NCBI GenBank assembly: GCA_021797055.1
Contig: JAKAAI010000048.1
Span: 1-13,221 of the forward strand
Reading direction: 5' to 3'
Origin: Thermoplasmata archaeon
Lineage (GTDB): Archaea; Thermoplasmatota; Thermoplasmata; Thermoplasmatales; Thermoplasmataceae
Length of the DNA: 13,221 bases
Made by a program: the position numbers and the translations under genes. The notes below the pieces were generated by a model. That model saw only the letters and a program-made list of their open reading frames with translations. It did not search any database and had not been told where the DNA came from. Shown one piece after another: positions 1 to 7,031 of the stretch (positions are counted from its first letter, which is position 1; each line of letters opens with the position of its first letter).

Positions 1-71
1 CTGAAATGTTTCATGCATCTTGAGACAATTTGCAAAATTAATTAAGATACATTCGGTTCTACGCTTTATAG

Positions 72-407
72 CAGAACAGTCTCACACAGAAGCTCATAAG
101 ACCCTATACACCTGAACAGAACGGCATCGTTGAAAGAGCAAACAAGACCATGAGGGAATCTTTGGTAAATGTGATACTGACAGACTATTGGCAGGCCAGA
201 TCTGAAATATCCAGAATCATTGAATACTACAACAATAACAGGAGGCATTCATCGCTCAACTATCTCACACCGATCCAGTATTACAGGGGAGATCCTGATG
301 TCCTGCTTGCAGTAAGGGAAGCGAAGATTGAGAAAGCTAAGCTAATAAGGAAGGAAAACAATATGTTGAAAAGAAATGGGGGTGAAACGGCAGGACCTGT
401 ATCATAA
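72..407 (+). pseudogene. Transposase C-terminal fragment (IS3/IS481-like integrase core)
   Basis: This is the 3' end of a DDE transposase with an rve-type integrase core. The frame is open from 72 (a TAG lies at 69-71) to the TAA at 405-407, about 111 codons. It shows the typical block around the catalytic Glu, PYTPEQNGIVERANKT, then YYNNNRRHSSLNYLTP, the usual region just before the C-terminus. The two catalytic Asp regions that should lie upstream are missing and no start fits, so it is a truncated remnant, not a gene starting at the internal ATG at 150. It differs from the IS3-type transposase at 6054-7031, which has DNGDIESFHNSL at the same place. Family-level identity is confident; IS3 versus IS481 cannot be decided from this piece. 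Confidence 0.75.
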
Positions 408-408
408 T

Positions 409-756
409 TCTTTTCGTGAATTGTCCAGAATTGAGAAAAACAGTATAGTCAGGTATTCTATGCTATGAAGAACGAGACGGAAAACTACAAACCATACCTC
501 AGCGATGAGGATTCCATCATGGGATACTTTTTCATATCGTTCGATCACTTTACCTGAACTATTCGATATTCGTCCTTATCAGGGCCTCTGATCTTATCGA
601 AAATGTATCAGTAACTATTCGATTCTGAAGCTTTCAAGGGCGTACAAAATAATCGACGGAAATAAAACGATAATATCTGAAAAATACCAGCATCATCAAA
701 AAAGTTTAATTAACAAGTTGGGAGCGAATCTATTCTCTAAAAAATTGCGGAGTTAA
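409..756 (+). pseudogene. Decayed IS1634/IS4-type transposase C-terminus
   Basis: This region has no intact ORF, but its three forward frames, joined at frameshifts, give a continuous transposase tail. The pieces in order are FRELSRIEKNSIVRYSML (from 412), MKNETENYKPYLSDEDSIMG (from 465), YLNYSIFVLIRASDLIEN (from about 560), then LKLSRAYKIIDGNKTIISEK and finally INKLGANLFSKKLRS to the TAA at 754-756. The order (an RIEK-type block, then a K-x-E/D stretch, then a hydrophobic helix) matches the end of IS1634-like DDE transposases, by family knowledge. At least two or three frameshifts are needed, so the copy is dead. It begins directly after the stop of the preceding fragment, so two unrelated element remnants abut here. 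Confidence 0.6.
739..744 (-). terminator. Possible T-tract terminator of the pentose operon
   Basis: On the minus strand a run of six T lies about 18 nt after the stop codon of the keto-deoxy-arabinonate dehydratase gene. Archaeal termination often uses such short T-tracts without a stable hairpin. No hairpin is evident, so this is a weak call. Confidence 0.25.
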
Positions 757-761
757 GGTTA

Positions 762-1610
762 TCACTTTTTAACTTTAGTCGTTAATGTTCCAATTCCTTC
801 TATGCTAATCTCGACTACATCCCCATTCTTTAATCCCTGATCCTTGTTCGGTATTATCGATGTTCCTGTTGTGAGCAGTGTACCGTCCGGTACATCGTTA
901 TCGATGAGAAGGTAGCGTATCTGTTTGTCTATTTTCGTTTTCATATTGGATGTGGACGTTGATCCTTCAAAGAAAATCTTGTTGTCTCTAAATATTTTCA
1001 TTTTTATCTCCTTTGAATACGGGTCGCCGAACTCATCTGGAGTTACGAGATAAGGTCCGAAAGCCGAAGATTTGTTGTATATCTTGGACTCTGGAAGATA
1101 TAATGGATTCTGCGACTCAATATCCCTTGCAGAAACATCGTCAAATATAGTATATGCGAGCACTTTACCTGTGTGATCTATGATGACCGCCAGTTCAGGC
1201 TCTGGAAGTGTCCATTCAGAATCGCTTCTTACACGAATGGTTCCATTATTACCAACAGTAGTTCTCGGCGTTCCCTTGAAAAATATTTCCGGTCTTTCAG
1301 CATCATAAACAGTTTCATAGATAGACTTATCCCTTATCCTAGCAACATCAGGATCAGTATACCTCTGCCTGGAGATGAAATATGAAATACCAGACCCCCA
1401 CATTTCTGGTGGATCACAAGGCGTTATCATCCTTTCCTTCGAATCTAGATTAAGGAAGCTGCTAACATTAACTTTAACTTCACCGAGTATTTCTTCGCCT
1501 TTTGATTTACTGAACAAAAAATTAAAGGGATCTTTAATCAAGAAAATTTTGTCATTATCCATTAGATATGACTTACTGAGATTAGCAGTTGCTGTTCGAA
1601 ATATCTTCAA
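762..1610 (-). CDS. kdaD: 2-keto-3-deoxy-D-arabinonate dehydratase (FAH family)
   Basis: This enzyme should dehydrate 2-keto-3-deoxy-D-arabinonate to 2,5-dioxopentanoate in the cytoplasm, the penultimate step of archaeal oxidative pentose degradation. The 282-residue protein resembles the Sulfolobus enzyme along its whole length, as far as I recall that sequence. Shared blocks include PPEMWGSGISY (68-78), RPEIFF (106-111), VRSDSEWTLPEPELAV (127-142), DDVSARD (157-163) and LPESKIY (172-178). Expected Mg2+ ligands are Glu137, Glu139 and Asp158; Lys176 matches a conserved active-site Lys. The frame is open upstream to an ATG at 1691, but that would overlap the aldehyde dehydrogenase gene by 80 bases and add 27 non-family residues. 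I chose the TTG at 1608-1610: GGTGGTGAT sits just before it, includes the upstream gene's TGA, and leaves one base between the genes. Other FAH-family dehydratases or hydrolases are possible, but the neighbour supports this call. Confidence 0.88.
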   Translation of the reverse strand: MKIFRTATANLSKSYLMDNDKIFLIKDPFNFLFSKSKGEEILGEVKVNVSSFLNLDSKERMITPCDPPEMWGSGISYFISRQRYTDPDVARIRDKSIYETVYDAERPEIFFKGTPRTTVGNNGTIRVRSDSEWTLPEPELAVIIDHTGKVLAYTIFDDVSARDIESQNPLYLPESKIYNKSSAFGPYLVTPDEFGDPYSKEIKMKIFRDNKIFFEGSTSTSNMKTKIDKQIRYLLIDNDVPDGTLLTTGTSIIPNKDQGLKNGDVVEISIEGIGTLTTKVKK

Positions 1611-1611
1611 A

Positions 1612-3060
1612 TCACCACCCCTGATATACCGTTTTCTCGGTAGAATAAAATTCGAGGGCTGCTTCTCCCATCTCCTTCCAGGTATTTGCACCTGAAGATT
1701 TTAGCGTACCGAATGGTGCCTGCAGTTCCAGCCCAACCGTTGGCTTGTTTACCTTTATTACACCGGTTTCTATCTCCTCAACGAATCTATTGATCGCTGT
1801 ATTGTCTTTTGAAACTATAGCAGACGTATGTCCATAGTCAACAGAATTGATTAGTTTTATTGCCTCGTCCAGTGTTGAGACTACAGTAATGGATAAGACC
1901 GGCCCGAATATCTCCTCCCTAAATATCTTCATGTCAGGAGAAACAGAATCAAATATAGTAGGCTCAAGGAACAGGTCTGATTTCCCATGCTTTATCTGAT
2001 TTCCACCGAACATTAGCTTTGCTCCCTCGGCTTTTCCAGACTCAATGTAATCCAAATCGGTTTTCAGCTGTGACTGGTCTACAACAGGGCCCATATTAGT
2101 ATCCTTTTCAAGACCGTTTCCTACCTTCCATTTCTTGATTGCATCCATCAAACCATTCTTTACTTTCTCATAGACATTCTTATGAACAATTAACCTGCTG
2201 GTGGCGGTACATGATTGACCCGTTAAACCAAAAGCCCCTCTAACTGCAAGATTAACAGCAAGATCCAGATCAGCATTTTCATCCACATAAAGGGCATTCT
2301 TTCCACCTAGTTCTAACTGAATTCGAGTAAATTTATTTTTTTCGCCGATTAACTTGTATATACTTCTGCCAATTGATAGTGAACCCGTAAAAGAAACTGC
2401 GGAAATAACCTCACTTTTTACTATTGCGTCTCCTACTGTTCCTCCAGAGCCTACTGCTAAGACCATGGTATTTTCCGGTAGACCAGCTCTTGTTAGTATA
2501 TCTAAAAATGCTGCAACAAGCAATGGAGTTTTGGACGCCGGCTTAATTACAACAGCATTACCCATAGCTAACGCTGGTGCCGCTTTCCAGACAGGTATTG
2601 ATAGGGGGAAGTTCCATGGACTTATAAGACCTATCACGCCCAGTGGTTTTCTTAAAGTGAATATCATTGTATTCACGTCACCTGAAGGTATTACAGAACC
2701 ACCATATTTAAAAGCAAGTGCTCCATAGAATTTTAAAGTTTCATAAGATCTAATAACTTCAAAAAGGCTGTCATTGTATGTTTTTCCCTCTTCATCCGTC
2801 ATTAACTTGGCCATAGCCTCTTTTTCGTCTTCCATTATTTCACCAGCTTTGTAAAGTATTCTCCCTCTTACTGGCGGAGTCATACGGAACCATTTTTCAT
2901 AAGATCTACGAGCTTTTTCAATAATATCATTGACTTCTCCTATAGTTAAAGTTTTTATTTTTGCCAGTGTTTCCCCAGACGCGGGGTTGGTATCCTCATA
3001 TGTTTTCCCTGATCCATTTATATATTTCGCAGAAAGCGATTCATAGTTATATTTCTCCAT
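1612..3060 (-). CDS. 2,5-dioxopentanoate (2-oxoglutarate semialdehyde) dehydrogenase
   Basis: This NAD(P)+-dependent aldehyde dehydrogenase of 482 residues probably oxidises 2,5-dioxopentanoate to 2-oxoglutarate, linking pentose breakdown to the citric acid cycle. The ALDH hallmarks are all present: SPWNFPLS with Asn150, the cofactor stretch VIKPASKTP (171-179), SFTGS (223-227), general-base Glu250 in QLELGGKNA, nucleophile Cys284 in GQSCTATSR, and EEIFGPV (382-388). The end, KVNKPTVGLELQAPFG followed by a tail closing KTVYQGW, is very like the Sulfolobus dioxopentanoate dehydrogenase as I remember it. The length is normal and no damage is seen. It is the first gene of the operon and is coupled to the downstream dehydratase. 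The ATG at 3060 has only a weak ribosome site but a TATA box at the right distance, so the mRNA leader is probably about 8 nt. Succinate-semialdehyde or another ALDH specificity is the alternative if the context is ignored. Confidence 0.88.
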   Translation of the reverse strand: MEKYNYESLSAKYINGSGKTYEDTNPASGETLAKIKTLTIGEVNDIIEKARRSYEKWFRMTPPVRGRILYKAGEIMEDEKEAMAKLMTDEEGKTYNDSLFEVIRSYETLKFYGALAFKYGGSVIPSGDVNTMIFTLRKPLGVIGLISPWNFPLSIPVWKAAPALAMGNAVVIKPASKTPLLVAAFLDILTRAGLPENTMVLAVGSGGTVGDAIVKSEVISAVSFTGSLSIGRSIYKLIGEKNKFTRIQLELGGKNALYVDENADLDLAVNLAVRGAFGLTGQSCTATSRLIVHKNVYEKVKNGLMDAIKKWKVGNGLEKDTNMGPVVDQSQLKTDLDYIESGKAEGAKLMFGGNQIKHGKSDLFLEPTIFDSVSPDMKIFREEIFGPVLSITVVSTLDEAIKLINSVDYGHTSAIVSKDNTAINRFVEEIETGVIKVNKPTVGLELQAPFGTLKSSGANTWKEMGEAALEFYSTEKTVYQGW

Positions 3061-3090
3061 TTTCTGACCACTATTGAGATCGATTGATTC

Positions 3091-3100
3091 TATAAAAGGT
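3091..3100 (-). promoter_or_regulatory. TATA box of the pentose-oxidation operon
   Basis: On the minus strand ACCTTTTATA lies with its centre about 34 nt before the ATG of the dioxopentanoate dehydrogenase gene. Archaeal initiation about 25-27 nt downstream would place the start near 3068, giving a leader of about 8 nt. I looked for the AACATGTT box reported for Sulfolobus arabinose genes and did not find it in this interval. Confidence 0.5.
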
Positions 3101-3105
3101 CTTTC

Positions 3106-3272
3106 TTATGTAGTGTAGTAACAGTTCAGTCTGATGTGCTTAACAATTTCATCCAGGTTTAGCATTTCTTTTGATACTTGATGGAGTATCTTCAATGAAA
3201 TTCTTCCCTCTCAGCTTTGATGTACAGTAGATGGAATATATCTTCGACGTTTCCTAATATCCCAATGATCAT
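3106..3272 (-). pseudogene. Small decayed ORF, possible HTH-like remnant
   Basis: The 342 bases between the aldehyde dehydrogenase start and the next transposase remnant have no intact gene. On the minus strand, however, two frames join into one protein-like stretch of about 55 residues. It starts at an ATG at 3272 (MIIGILGNVEDIFHLLYIKA), shifts frame near 3185, and continues ISLKILHQVSKEMLNLDEIV to the TAA at 3106-3108. The alternation of helices and the ISxKILHQVS...LDEIVKHI pattern is reminiscent of a winged-helix DNA-binding domain. I do not recognise the family; the assignment rests only on composition and continuity across one frameshift. From about 3273 to 3402 I see nothing further. 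Confidence 0.3.
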
Positions 3273-3402
3273 TTCTCATCGGTAGGTCGAAACGCTGAAT
3301 TCATCTCTTTCTGATGGAAATCTGTCGGAATGGACGCGGATGATCGTTAATTTAGCCCTTTTTTTATTCCTTCCCTTCCGGTTTTAACTATTTTTCCATA
3401 GC

Positions 3403-4507
3403 TCACGCTATCTCACCCTGTTTTTTCAATGTGATCATGGTAAGCATATTGTAGCCAAGGCAGAGAAACATCGCCTTGACCATGTACCTTCTCACCATGC
3501 TGATGAAGGTAGGTCCTCCATTCATAACCCCTTTCATGACAGAATATGGTCTCTCCCGGAGAACGTTTCTTCGTGATTCTGAGATTTCTCCTTACCTGTT
3601 CAATGGTAAGGGGATGATTTCTCGATGCCCTGTCCATGGTTGCATTTATATCTTTACAGTAACCTCCTGCATATCCCTTGTCCTTATAGCATGGAATACC
3701 CGGTATTGAGAGATCGACCTAGGAATCATGCAATGATGCCGTGGTAACAACAAATTCCATTATGAGTGGAATGTCTTTTCCCTGTACAGTATGAAGCTTG
3801 TTGCCGAAGTGTGATCTATTATGATTCTCTGTCCATGTGTCGTCTTTCGATCTTCCGGTTTTTCCCTCCCTGTGTTCCTTCCTTCTCAATCGTACCTGCT
3901 CTAATGCTTTTATCCTTGTGGCTTTCTTTTCCTCCTATGTCATCCTCTTCTTTGTGCCTGATGTGGACTAATCTTTCCTGGGTGTGTTCGCCTTTACGTC
4001 TTTCGCCATCTCAGGAGGCACAGGATCAACAGGAACAGGCGGTTTCTTCCTTCCATGCTTGCCGCGATCAGATTCAACGAATGTTGCATCCTGTATTGAC
4101 CCCTTCTTTATCGAGATGCCACGATCTTCAAGCTGCTTCCATATAAGTTTCCACATAATCTTGTCCTTTCCCGTTGATGACAGTCTCTCCCTGAAAAGCC
4201 AGATGGTTCTTGAATCCGGTATTGTTTCGGGATAGTGCAGGAAGTTCCGGAAGTCTATACGGTTGTGAAGTTCCCTTTCCATGGCTTCATTCGAACAGTT
4301 GTACATGCTCTGCAGGAACAGTGTCTTGATCATGACGATCTCATCAATGTTGGGTCTTCCGCCTTTATCTGTATCATTCCTTTACAGATCTTTAACGGTG
4401 GGTCTTAATGATCCCCAGTCTATCATCGGATCGATCTGTGCAAGTTTGTCCATGGATTTCATGGAGTTGTATGCTTCACGGAGACCGTATTCTATTATGT
4501 TGCTCAT
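3403..4507 (-). pseudogene. Broken IS5-type DDE transposase
   Basis: This was a full-length IS5-family transposase of about 365 residues. It starts at the ATG at 4505-4507 (MSNIIEYGLREAYNSMKSMD). A TAA follows in frame after RPTVKDL (near 4384), and the protein then resumes with KGGRPNIDEIVMIKTLFLQS, DSRTIWLFRERLSSTGKDK and IKKGSIQDATFVESD. The region around 3720-3960 is strongly eroded. Nearer the end, IPGIPCYKDKGYAGGYC, MDRASRNHPLTIEQVRRNLR and PYSVMKGVMNGGPTFISMV are readable, with a frameshift near 3560 and a stop at 3403-3405. With at least one nonsense codon and two frameshifts it cannot make an active protein. Only about 11 bases separate its start from the IS3 end at 4519, so its own left inverted repeat has been lost or replaced. 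Confidence 0.8.
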
Positions 4508-4586
4508 TGATTATACATTGACGTGCTCCCTTTATCACTTAGACAGTTATAAGAGAGATAATATACTGTAAGTGTGTTGCATAATT

Positions 4587-4610
4587 CCCCTGTATAATGA
4601 AATACAGGGG
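4587..4610 (+). promoter_or_regulatory. Hairpin over the transposase ribosome site
   Basis: CCCCTGTAT (4587-4595) and ATACAGGGG (4602-4610) form a perfect 9-bp stem with a 6-base loop. The right arm's GGGG merges into the ribosome site GGGGAGTGAT (4607-4616), which lies 8 bases before the ATG at 4625. TATAAT-like bases in the left arm and loop (about 4593-4598) could be the element's own TATA box, with transcription starting near 4621. A native transcript would then lack the stem, whereas one entering from outside would fold it and hide the ribosome site. The stem is plain in the sequence; the regulation is inferred. Confidence 0.6.
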
Positions 4611-4624
4611 AGTGATTGGTTTGT

Positions 4625-5554
4625 ATGACTCCAAAGCCAATCACGGCTACAGGCAATAGAAGCAAAAGAAGATATTGGATCGGTTCGGACAGAAGGTATG
4701 ACAGGTACAACCGATCTCTTGTGAATAGAATTGAGGATCTCATGGACCCATCATTTCTAATGAACTGGAGGAATCTCCTTGCAGATAACAACAGGGGAAA
4801 GAGAGGCCATCCTTACAGGACGCCAAATGCGTTCATAACATTCCTTGCAAAATTACGTGAAGTGTACAATGTTCCCTTCAGATCACTGGAGGGAATTGCC
4901 AGAATATTTGCAAGGATCACCGGAATAACAGCTGTCTACTACACAAGCATATTCAGAAGAATAAGGAAAATTGTCCCGAATCTTGAATCACATGATGGGA
5001 AGCCTGTGGACTGCGCCATTGATTCCACAGGCTTCAAGATCACCATCAGGGGTGATTATCTTGGATCAAAATGGAAAAAAGCAAGGAGGGGATGGTCAAA
5101 GCTTCATGCTGTCATATCCATAAATGACGTGTCAGCCATGTCCTTTTCCATCACTGATGAACATGTGCATGATGTAAAGGCCGGAAAGGAACTGCTGAAG
5201 TCTGTAAAGGACAGAATCAAAAGGATATTCGCAGACAGGGGTTATGATTCAAAGGCCATATACAACTCATTAGGTGAGAATACAGTAATACCGCCCAGGA
5301 AGAATGCATCCACAAGGAGCAGGGGATCACCTGCCAGGGCGAGAATAGCCAGGCAGATCCGGAGTACACCGGAAAAGGAATGGAAGGAATCCGTTGATTA
5401 TGGAAAACGATGGCATGTGGAGATATATTTCTCGAGCCTGAAGAGAACCATGGGAGAGGTGATAAAGGCCAATAGGCCTGATTACATAGTTCAGGAGATT
5501 GCACTGAAGGTGCAGTATTACAATGTTCTAAGAGAGATGACACATGCCTATTGA
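4625..5554 (+). CDS. IS5-family DDE transposase (intact)
   Basis: This 309-residue protein cuts and joins the ends of the 1001-bp element. The catalytic triad is visible as Asp133 in CAIDSTGF, Asp204 in FADRGYDSK and Glu266 in RWHVEIYFSSLKRTMG, the spacing and surroundings expected of the IS5 group. The N-terminal 60 residues are rich in Arg and Lys and probably bind the terminal repeats. A longer form from TTG at 4616 would start inside the ribosome site, so I chose the ATG at 4625, 8 bases after GGAGTGAT. The reading frame has no damage and ends within the right inverted repeat. It shares no visible similarity with the other transposases here beyond the DDE fold. Confidence 0.9.
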   Translation: MTPKPITATGNRSKRRYWIGSDRRYDRYNRSLVNRIEDLMDPSFLMNWRNLLADNNRGKRGHPYRTPNAFITFLAKLREVYNVPFRSLEGIARIFARITGITAVYYTSIFRRIRKIVPNLESHDGKPVDCAIDSTGFKITIRGDYLGSKWKKARRGWSKLHAVISINDVSAMSFSITDEHVHDVKAGKELLKSVKDRIKRIFADRGYDSKAIYNSLGENTVIPPRKNASTRSRGSPARARIARQIRSTPEKEWKESVDYGKRWHVEIYFSSLKRTMGEVIKANRPDYIVQEIALKVQYYNVLREMTHAY

Positions 5555-5607
5555 ATTGTGCAACACACTTATATACTGTTAAAGGTATATAAGGGGGAGT
5601 CCAAAGG

Positions 5608-6040
5608 CACGCCGAGGAATAAATATGTCTGGTCAGTGTAAGTCTGATAGCAGGAATTTGCAATTCACGTGCTTAGCAAAGCATACATGCGTACCGGCGA
5701 CGATACGTTTGAAGTTATGCTATCCGCAAAATCCCAGGCAGCAGCGAAAGCGAATGGAATATAGCACCGTGAGCCCCAAATGGAAGGGTCGATCTTGTCT
5801 CTGGAAAGAGAAGACTGTTACTGATGCATTGGAGAATTGCAATACTGCATCAGCCTTCCCGGTGTCCTGCCAGCTGCATGGAATGAAAGATATTTTGGAT
5901 AACTCGGGAGATCTTGCAGTGTCCATGAACATGCCCCGAGAGGTGGCTGAGTAGTGGTAGTTCGATCTATAACCGAAAGGGAAAGGATCAGCAAAGCACT
6001 GCAAGAAGCCGGAGAGGTTAGTAGTATCTATGACGGAAGG
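5608..6040 (+). other. Orphan stretch trapped between IS3 ends; decayed, unidentified
   Basis: These 433 bases lie between the truncated IS3 left end and the right end of the full IS3 copy. No intact gene is convincing. The + strand has an open frame from 5625 to 5954, and shorter protein-like pieces in the other + frames: TGDDTFEVMLSAKSQAAAKA near 5700, ILDNSGDLAVSMNMPREVAE near 5890, and VVRSITERERISKALQEAGE from about 5957. The last runs to a TGA formed by the first bases of the IS3 end. The minus strand is also open from 6091 to 5720. I read it as an internal piece of a former gene cut at both sides by element boundaries, but I recognise no family and the coding strand is not certain. No tRNA or rRNA signature was seen. 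Confidence 0.4.
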
Positions 6041-6053
6041 TGATCTGCCCCCC

Positions 6054-7031
6054 TTAATTCTGGACAGATATTCCGTCTTCCAATGAGACATTTTCCATCA
6101 ACCTCCTTTTCCTTTCAATTCTGTTTTTCATTATTTTCTCCTCCTTTCTTTTTCTCTCTTCCAGGAATTTATCCATGAAGCCATCTTCCTCACGAAATCT
6201 TCTTTCAAATTCATCCGGTGGAAGATAATCAATGGATGAATGCGGCCTTACAGTGTTGTAGTCGATGAACGCATGTTCCATCAGATTCCTGGCATCCTCG
6301 AATGTTTCCAGATCGTTGACCCATATGTAATCCGTCTTAAGCGAGTTGTGGAACGATTCAATATCTCCATTGTCTTTAGGCGTATGTTTCTGGATATATT
6401 CAGATCTTATTCCAGGAATCTTCACTGTGTTCTTGAACACTTCTGATATGTACTGTGGTCCATTGTCCGTTCTAAGAATGAGATCATGGTGATTTCCATC
6501 AGGGAACCTGATGGAATAGGCCTTCTCAACTGCCTTGATGCAGTCCCTTGCCGTACATGTTTTTGAAAGCACATAGGATATCCATTTTTTGCTGAAGCAG
6601 TCCTTTATGCTCATAAGATAGTGCATTCCGTCATGAACCGTACTGACATAATGGATGTCGGTCTCCCACAACCTGTTTATGTCATCAGGCTTGGTGAGAT
6701 CCTTTCTTCTGGTACGGTTCTTATGCCTTGCATATGGCAGTGCCAGATCGTTTCTCCTCATTATCCTCCGGACAGTCTTTATGTTCACATGGATGCCGGA
6801 ATTCCTCAGAAGTGTCCATATCCTCCTGTAACCTTATGTTGTTCTCTCTCCTGATATCCTCTTTATTTCAGTTTCAATGCTTCCGGAAACCCTGGGCTTT
6901 CTGCTGGATTTTTCCATCTTACTGTAATATATGGATGATCTGGGGATATCCATTGCCCTGGATATCCTTGCAACCGGCATTTCTTTCTTAAGAGTGCCCA
7001 CAGCCATCATCCTTTCCTCCCTGGTCGACTT
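6054..7031 (-). pseudogene. IS3-family orfB (DDE transposase) with an internal stop
   Basis: This is the catalytic part of the IS3 transposase. In the -1 frame after the A-run it reads KSTREERMMAVGTLKKEMPV, then the helical linker to SGERTT. A TAA at 6834-6836 interrupts at the place where the family has a tyrosine (TYGYRRI type), and the frame continues GYRRIWTLLRNSGIHVNIKT. The active site is otherwise intact: WETDIHYVS (first Asp), LILRTDNGPQYI (second Asp), and KDNGDIESFHNSLKTDYI (Glu), followed by NTVRPHSSIDYLPPDEF and a Lys/Arg-rich tail. One substitution would restore the gene, so the damage is recent. An internal GTG at 6788 could start the remaining catalytic part but would lack the normal N-terminus. 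Confidence 0.85.

Larger units (their letters stand above)
4570..5570 (+). mobile_element. Complete 1001-bp IS5-family insertion sequence
   Basis: The element has terminal inverted repeats of 18 bp with one mismatch: AAGTGTGTTGCATAATTC at 4570-4587, and the complement of AAGTGTGTTGCACAATTC at 5553-5570. It holds one intact transposase gene that fills most of it, and is flanked by a perfect 9-bp duplication. All parts needed for movement are intact, so this looks like the youngest and possibly still active element in the window. The transposase stop codon lies inside the right inverted repeat. Assignment to IS5 rests on the DDE motif layout and duplication length; the subgroup cannot be named with confidence. 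Confidence 0.9.
4561..5579. repeat. 9-bp target-site duplication flanking the 1001-bp IS
   Basis: ATATACTGT occurs at 4561-4569 and again at 5571-5579, directly against the two ends of the insertion sequence. The uninterrupted site survives once in the other IS3 end (minus strand, about 7359-7367, GATAATATACTGTTAAAGG). This shows both the insertion point and the duplication. If the element's first base is taken as the T at 4569, the duplication becomes 7 bp; the sequence alone cannot separate the two readings. Confidence 0.9.
4519..5607 (+). repeat. Stranded IS3 left end, interrupted by the 1001-bp IS
   Basis: Positions 4519-4569 plus 5580-5607 together reproduce the left end of the IS3-family element whose full copy ends at 7408, in opposite orientation. 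The matching stretch starts TGACGTGCTCCC, passes through AGACAGTTATAAGAG and GGTATATAAGGGGGAGTCCA, and runs about 79 bases. Homology stops at about 5607, where the remnant has AAAGGCACGCC and the full copy GAGGGGGATTT. It carries the IS3 terminal repeat and a TATA-like element but none of orfA. It is a truncated second copy in inverted orientation to 6041-7408, later split by the insertion at 4570-5570. Confidence 0.85.

Noticed and set aside
421..433. TGTCCAGAATTGAG near 422 resembles the IS3 right-end region TGTCCAGAATTAAG near 6054-6067
   Set aside because: At 422 the bases also encode the SRIEK part of an IS1634-type transposase, and no further IS3 end sequence follows, so the match is probably chance.
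2354..2728. 124-codon + strand ORF inside the aldehyde dehydrogenase gene
   Set aside because: It is the complement of a clearly coding, motif-complete dehydrogenase and has no ribosome site or family resemblance.
5941..5985. GTTCGATC near 5959 suggested a tRNA T-loop
   Set aside because: The flanking bases do not form a five-pair T-stem and no acceptor or anticodon arm can be drawn around it.
5720..6091. 123-codon minus-strand ORF across the orphan stretch
   Set aside because: It crosses the IS3 terminal repeat and overlaps the orfB stop region; its product looks unlike a folded protein. The stretch is described as unidentified instead.
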